From Actinidia chinensis (taxonomy: Eukaryota > Streptophyta > Magnoliopsida > Ericales > Actinidiaceae), in the NCBI GenBank assembly GCA_009663005.1, contig CM018901.1, positions 9,573,570 through 9,583,569 of the forward strand: 10,000 bases of DNA, read 5' to 3'. Position numbers and translations under genes: made by a program. Below are positions 7,834 to 10,000 of the stretch, one piece after another (the first letter of the stretch is position 1; each line of letters starts with the position of its first letter). Below the pieces are notes generated by a model. The model was not told the DNA's origin and did not search any database. It saw only the letters and a program-made list of their open reading frames with translations.

Positions 7834-7967
7834 TAGGCTGGGTTTGGAGGAAAGGAAGAAACGAAAGAAAAATGAACTAAAAAAACTACATTTACTCTCT
7901 GCTTTTCCTATCAAATTCCTTTCCCTTTACAAATCTCTCCACAAATCCATAATAGAAATGCAGCCTA
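7834..7967. mobile_element. Possible inverted-repeat element (TAGGCTG...CAGCCTA)
   Basis: The ends TAGGCTG and CAGCCTA are perfect 7-bp inverted repeats. Inside the left end the sequence is purine-rich (GGAGGAAAGGAAG). Inside the right end it is pyrimidine-rich (AATTCCTTTCCC), so the similarity extends loosely. The size of 134 bases suits a MITE. The short perfect ends and unclear target duplication keep this tentative. Confidence 0.35.
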
Positions 7968-8208
7968 AAGGACTCAAATACGTCCATAGGATAGGGTTTA
8001 CAGTTTAATAGTGAAAGAATAATCTGTGCTAGATGAGACCTGTTTGATCCACACGGAAGGGCATGCTCAAACAACAGCTTTATGAAACCACATAGCATAA
8101 TCTTAGGCAGAAAACAAATAGAGCAAGAAATAAAGTCATCCCCAGAGAGACCATATCATTATGACCCTTCCTAATGATCCAAAGGATGGCCAGAATATTA
8201 GGCATCAA
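7968..8208. other. Intergenic, no feature recognised
   Basis: No coding region, repeat or RNA gene could be recognised between the possible inverted-repeat element and the SINE. A minus-strand frame here (7892-8098) overlaps the element and shows no known motif. Confidence 0.6.
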
Positions 8209-8223
8209 GCATTAAGAATTTAA
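8209..8223 (+). repeat. SINE target-site duplication, left copy
   Basis: GCATTAAGAATTTAA, identical to 8483-8497. Confidence 0.9.
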
Positions 8224-8482
8224 AAACCCCAGGAGTTGTCCTGGTGGTCTAGACCTAGGACTTGGAGGGTTGCTCCCTTTGAAGATCTCTGATTCAAAAC
8301 CTTTTAAGTGCTATCAAGTTCGGCTAGTCCATATGGAGCTTTGCCTTGGCTTTAATCGAGGGGTCTGCAAGTGGACAAGCCTTTATCCTGACTTTAATCG
8401 GGGCCCGAGATAGTGGACGGTGGGATTGGTCCTCCAGATTAGTCAGTCATTGGGTTGGATACCGAGTTATAAAAACTAAAAG
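8224..8482 (+). mobile_element. tRNA-derived SINE
   Basis: A unit of about 255 bases starts CCCCAGGAGTTGTCCTGGTG. It has an A-box-like segment TGGTGGTCTAG (8242-8252) and a B-box GATTCAAAACC (8291-8301; consensus GGTTCGANNCC with CpG decay). The 3' end is GGATACCGAGTTATAAAAAC followed by an A-rich tail. It is framed by a perfect 15-base target-site duplication (8209-8223 and 8483-8497). Head, tail and duplication together make a plant SINE nearly certain; I do not name the family. The A/B boxes face right, so the element lies on the + strand. Confidence 0.88.
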
Positions 8483-8497
8483 GCATTAAGAATTTAA
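8483..8497 (+). repeat. SINE target-site duplication, right copy
   Basis: GCATTAAGAATTTAA, directly after the A-rich SINE tail and identical to 8209-8223. Confidence 0.9.
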
Positions 8498-8509
8498 GAC
8501 ACCTCTTTA

Positions 8510-8656
8510 GGGTGTGTTCGGATCAATGATTTGGTGAGGGAAAAGAAAATGAAAATGAAAAAGTTAGACGATCGAACCGATCGGGACTATTAGATCTTTT
8601 CACTTTTCCCTTTCCTTTCATTTTTCCCTTAACACATCCTTTATCCAAACACGGCA
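8510..8656. mobile_element. MITE, probably PIF/Harbinger-like
   Basis: A 147-base unit flanked by TTA on both sides (8507-8509 and 8657-8659). The left end GGGTGTGTTCGGAT and the reverse complement of the right end TGCCGTGTTTGGAT match at 10 of 14 positions. The arms continue as GAGGGAAAAG-rich and CTTTTCCC-rich sequence that can pair. A central palindrome CGATCGAACCGATCG lies between them. TTA duplications and GxxxGTGTTxGGAT-like ends suit Harbinger/Tourist MITEs. No transposase is present, so it would be non-autonomous. Confidence 0.6.
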
Positions 8657-8659
8657 TTA

Positions 8660-9136
8660 ATGGGTAAGCGAGCCAACTCAAGAGCCGCTTATGGAAACAA
8701 AAGAGAATGAAGGAATATTGACAAACAAAATCTACTTATAGAGTCAAAGATCAGCTAAATAACTACAATTCTCCAAGAACATTGGTTTTGTTTGTAAAGA
8801 ATGGTTTGGGACAGTCCCATTGGAAGTTTAAAGCAAAGTATAATGTATTAAGCACTGTGAGTGAGAGGGAATGGGAAATAATCACTTCTCTAGCAGACAA
8901 TTAACATTTTTTTCCAAGCATAGCATAAAAGCAAGTAAATCAAGGAAAGCAGCCTATTGCATGCATTCACCGTGTGATAAAAGGTTCATCACAACATGTA
9001 AATTACATTGAATAGTCCCAAAGAAAAAAAATGGAAATATAAACCTGCTTCATCCAACGCAATGAACAAGATCTCAAAACCAACCACAGTTCTCATTGAG
9101 AACAAGGCCGGCCATAGCAAATTCGCTGAAAGTTCT
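8660..9136. other. Intergenic, no gene seen
   Basis: No coding region could be supported. The minus strand here should encode the last part of the mTERF gene if that gene were complete, but none of the three frames shows mTERF-like sequence. Confidence 0.55.
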
Positions 9137-10000
9137 TCAAGCTCGTGAACACAATTCCGGCGCTTTGGTAACCAACAAACCCAAACCCATTTTATTGACC
9201 AAAAAATCCATCACCGCTGTGATCTTCTCCTCCGACACCATCATACACCATGTATGCTTCTTAAAAGCTGCAAGAATCTCATCGTTAGTCCAACCCCACT
9301 TCTTATAAGTGTCAACCTTCTTATCCCACATAAATTTCGTCATTGCCCTCAACACTTAACCGCTAACCGCTAACACAAAACTCCATGTCGAAGGGTTAAA
9401 ACCCATTTTCTCAACCTGTCCAAACCTATCTCCTGCTGTCATGAATGCTCCAGGTTGTTTTTCAAAAAAAAACTTAATATTTGCATTGGACACTCCAGCT
9501 TCTCGCATAGTTTCTATTCCATACGCCACATTTTCTTGATTAGCCAACACAAGCCCAGCATACTTTTTAATTGCAGCTAAAGTTTTCTCCTCGGATTGAA
9601 GCAAATTGTGAAGGAAATTGAAATATGGGATGATTGTTTTTTCAAAGTTTCGTTTCAAAATAAATGGCTATGTACATACTATTGTGGCAACATCTGTGCG
9701 TGAAACGCCTTTAGATTTGAGGAATTTGAGTTAGGGCAAAAGTTTTTTCTCGGGATCGCTTATGAGTACCGGAGGGAAGCTTCTAATAAGTCTTGAGATC
9801 TGGGGTTTCGTGAATCCATAGTTTTCGAAAAATGCCTGAACCGAGGCTGGCCTGTCAGGAGTATAAAAATTGACAGACTTTGATGCTGAGCGCTTTTTCT
9901 GTCAAAAATCCACATGAATTTATGAAGTGACTGCGAACGAGTGTTGATTTGGAGAGTTTTTGATGGATTCGATAGATGACGAATAGGGTTTGATTTGAAG
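9137..10000 (-). pseudogene. mTERF-family protein pseudogene (5' end outside window, 3' truncated)
   Basis: Read from 10000 down to 9137, this is a plant mTERF-family gene. These are helical-repeat nucleic-acid-binding proteins of mitochondria or chloroplasts. Signature stretches are HFINSCGFLTEKALS, SKSVNFYTPDRPASV, FFENYGFTKPQISRLI, KKLLP, KFLKSKGVSRTDVATIVCT, GFNPSTWSFVLAV and KKWGWTNDEILAAFKKH. Four lesions are visible: a frameshift near 9884 (after KALS), TAA at 9731-9733, TAG at 9668-9670 and TAA at 9356-9358. All three stops are in the same frame, with family sequence continuing on both sides. After VNKMG the frame ends at a TGA (9137), about 80-100 residues short of a usual protein of roughly 380. 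An N-terminal targeting peptide would lie mostly beyond the window. I infer a dead duplicate from a multi-copy family. Confidence 0.9.
9358..9374. repeat. 7-bp tandem repeat at a pseudogene stop codon
   Basis: AACCGCTAACCGCTAAC is 2.4 copies of a 7-base unit. It overlaps the third premature stop of the mTERF pseudogene, so replication slippage may have made that lesion. Confidence 0.7.

Noticed and set aside
9096..9308. 70-codon + strand frame
   Set aside because: It is antisense to the mTERF pseudogene, whose minus-strand protein is recognisable.
9356..9658. Treating the two mTERF open frames as separate small genes
   Set aside because: They share one frame, are separated only by a stop codon, and family sequence continues upstream through two more stops and a frameshift; one broken gene explains all of it.

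Overview
The window looks like nuclear DNA of a flowering plant, probably a eudicot. It is AT-rich, and one gene is cut into short exons by introns of 77 to about 1800 bases with GT...AG borders. The intergenic space holds small transposon-like elements (a tRNA-derived SINE and short inverted-repeat elements), and a plant-type organellar mTERF relative lies at the right edge. Nothing bacterial, viral or CRISPR-like was seen. A woody eudicot would fit the mix of elements, but that is a guess.

Bases 2-6180 (+ strand) carry the 3' part of one protein gene, whose start lies left of the window. Nine exons are proposed (2-121, 204-515, 593-674, 858-1381, 1687-1801, 2579-2634, 3824-3927, 4029-4116, 5902-6180). 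They join into one open frame of 559 codons plus a TAG stop. The protein has a long polar region with a GSVWDRLG motif, a short charged helix that may be a coiled coil, one RRM resembling that of the nuclear poly(A)-binding protein PABPN1, and a Ser/Pro-rich tail with a 20-residue tandem repeat. It is probably a nuclear RNA-binding protein. The exons from 593 onward are firm; the junctions around exons 1-2 are less sure. Its two largest introns hold most of the odd sequence: a 100-bp hairpin element, a 58-bp tandem repeat, a G-rich tract, an AAAAGG microsatellite and a perfect G-box palindrome.

Bases 6181-9136 are 3' UTR followed by intergenic DNA. They contain a perfect 9-bp-stem hairpin (7002-7029), a 24-bp tandem repeat (7603-7650), a weak membrane-like reading frame (minus strand, 7723-7833), a possible inverted-repeat element (7834-7967), a SINE with a perfect 15-bp target-site duplication (about 8224-8482), and a 147-bp MITE-like element flanked by TTA (8510-8656).

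Bases 9137-10000 (minus strand) are an mTERF-family gene that is clearly broken. One frameshift and three in-frame stop codons lie in otherwise well-preserved mTERF sequence, and the usual C-terminus is missing. The two genes converge (+ and - strands pointing at each other), with no sign that they work together. I found no convincing new biological system. The most useful observations are the PABPN1-like protein with its intron-split RNP1 motif, the decayed mTERF copy and the set of well-bounded mobile elements.
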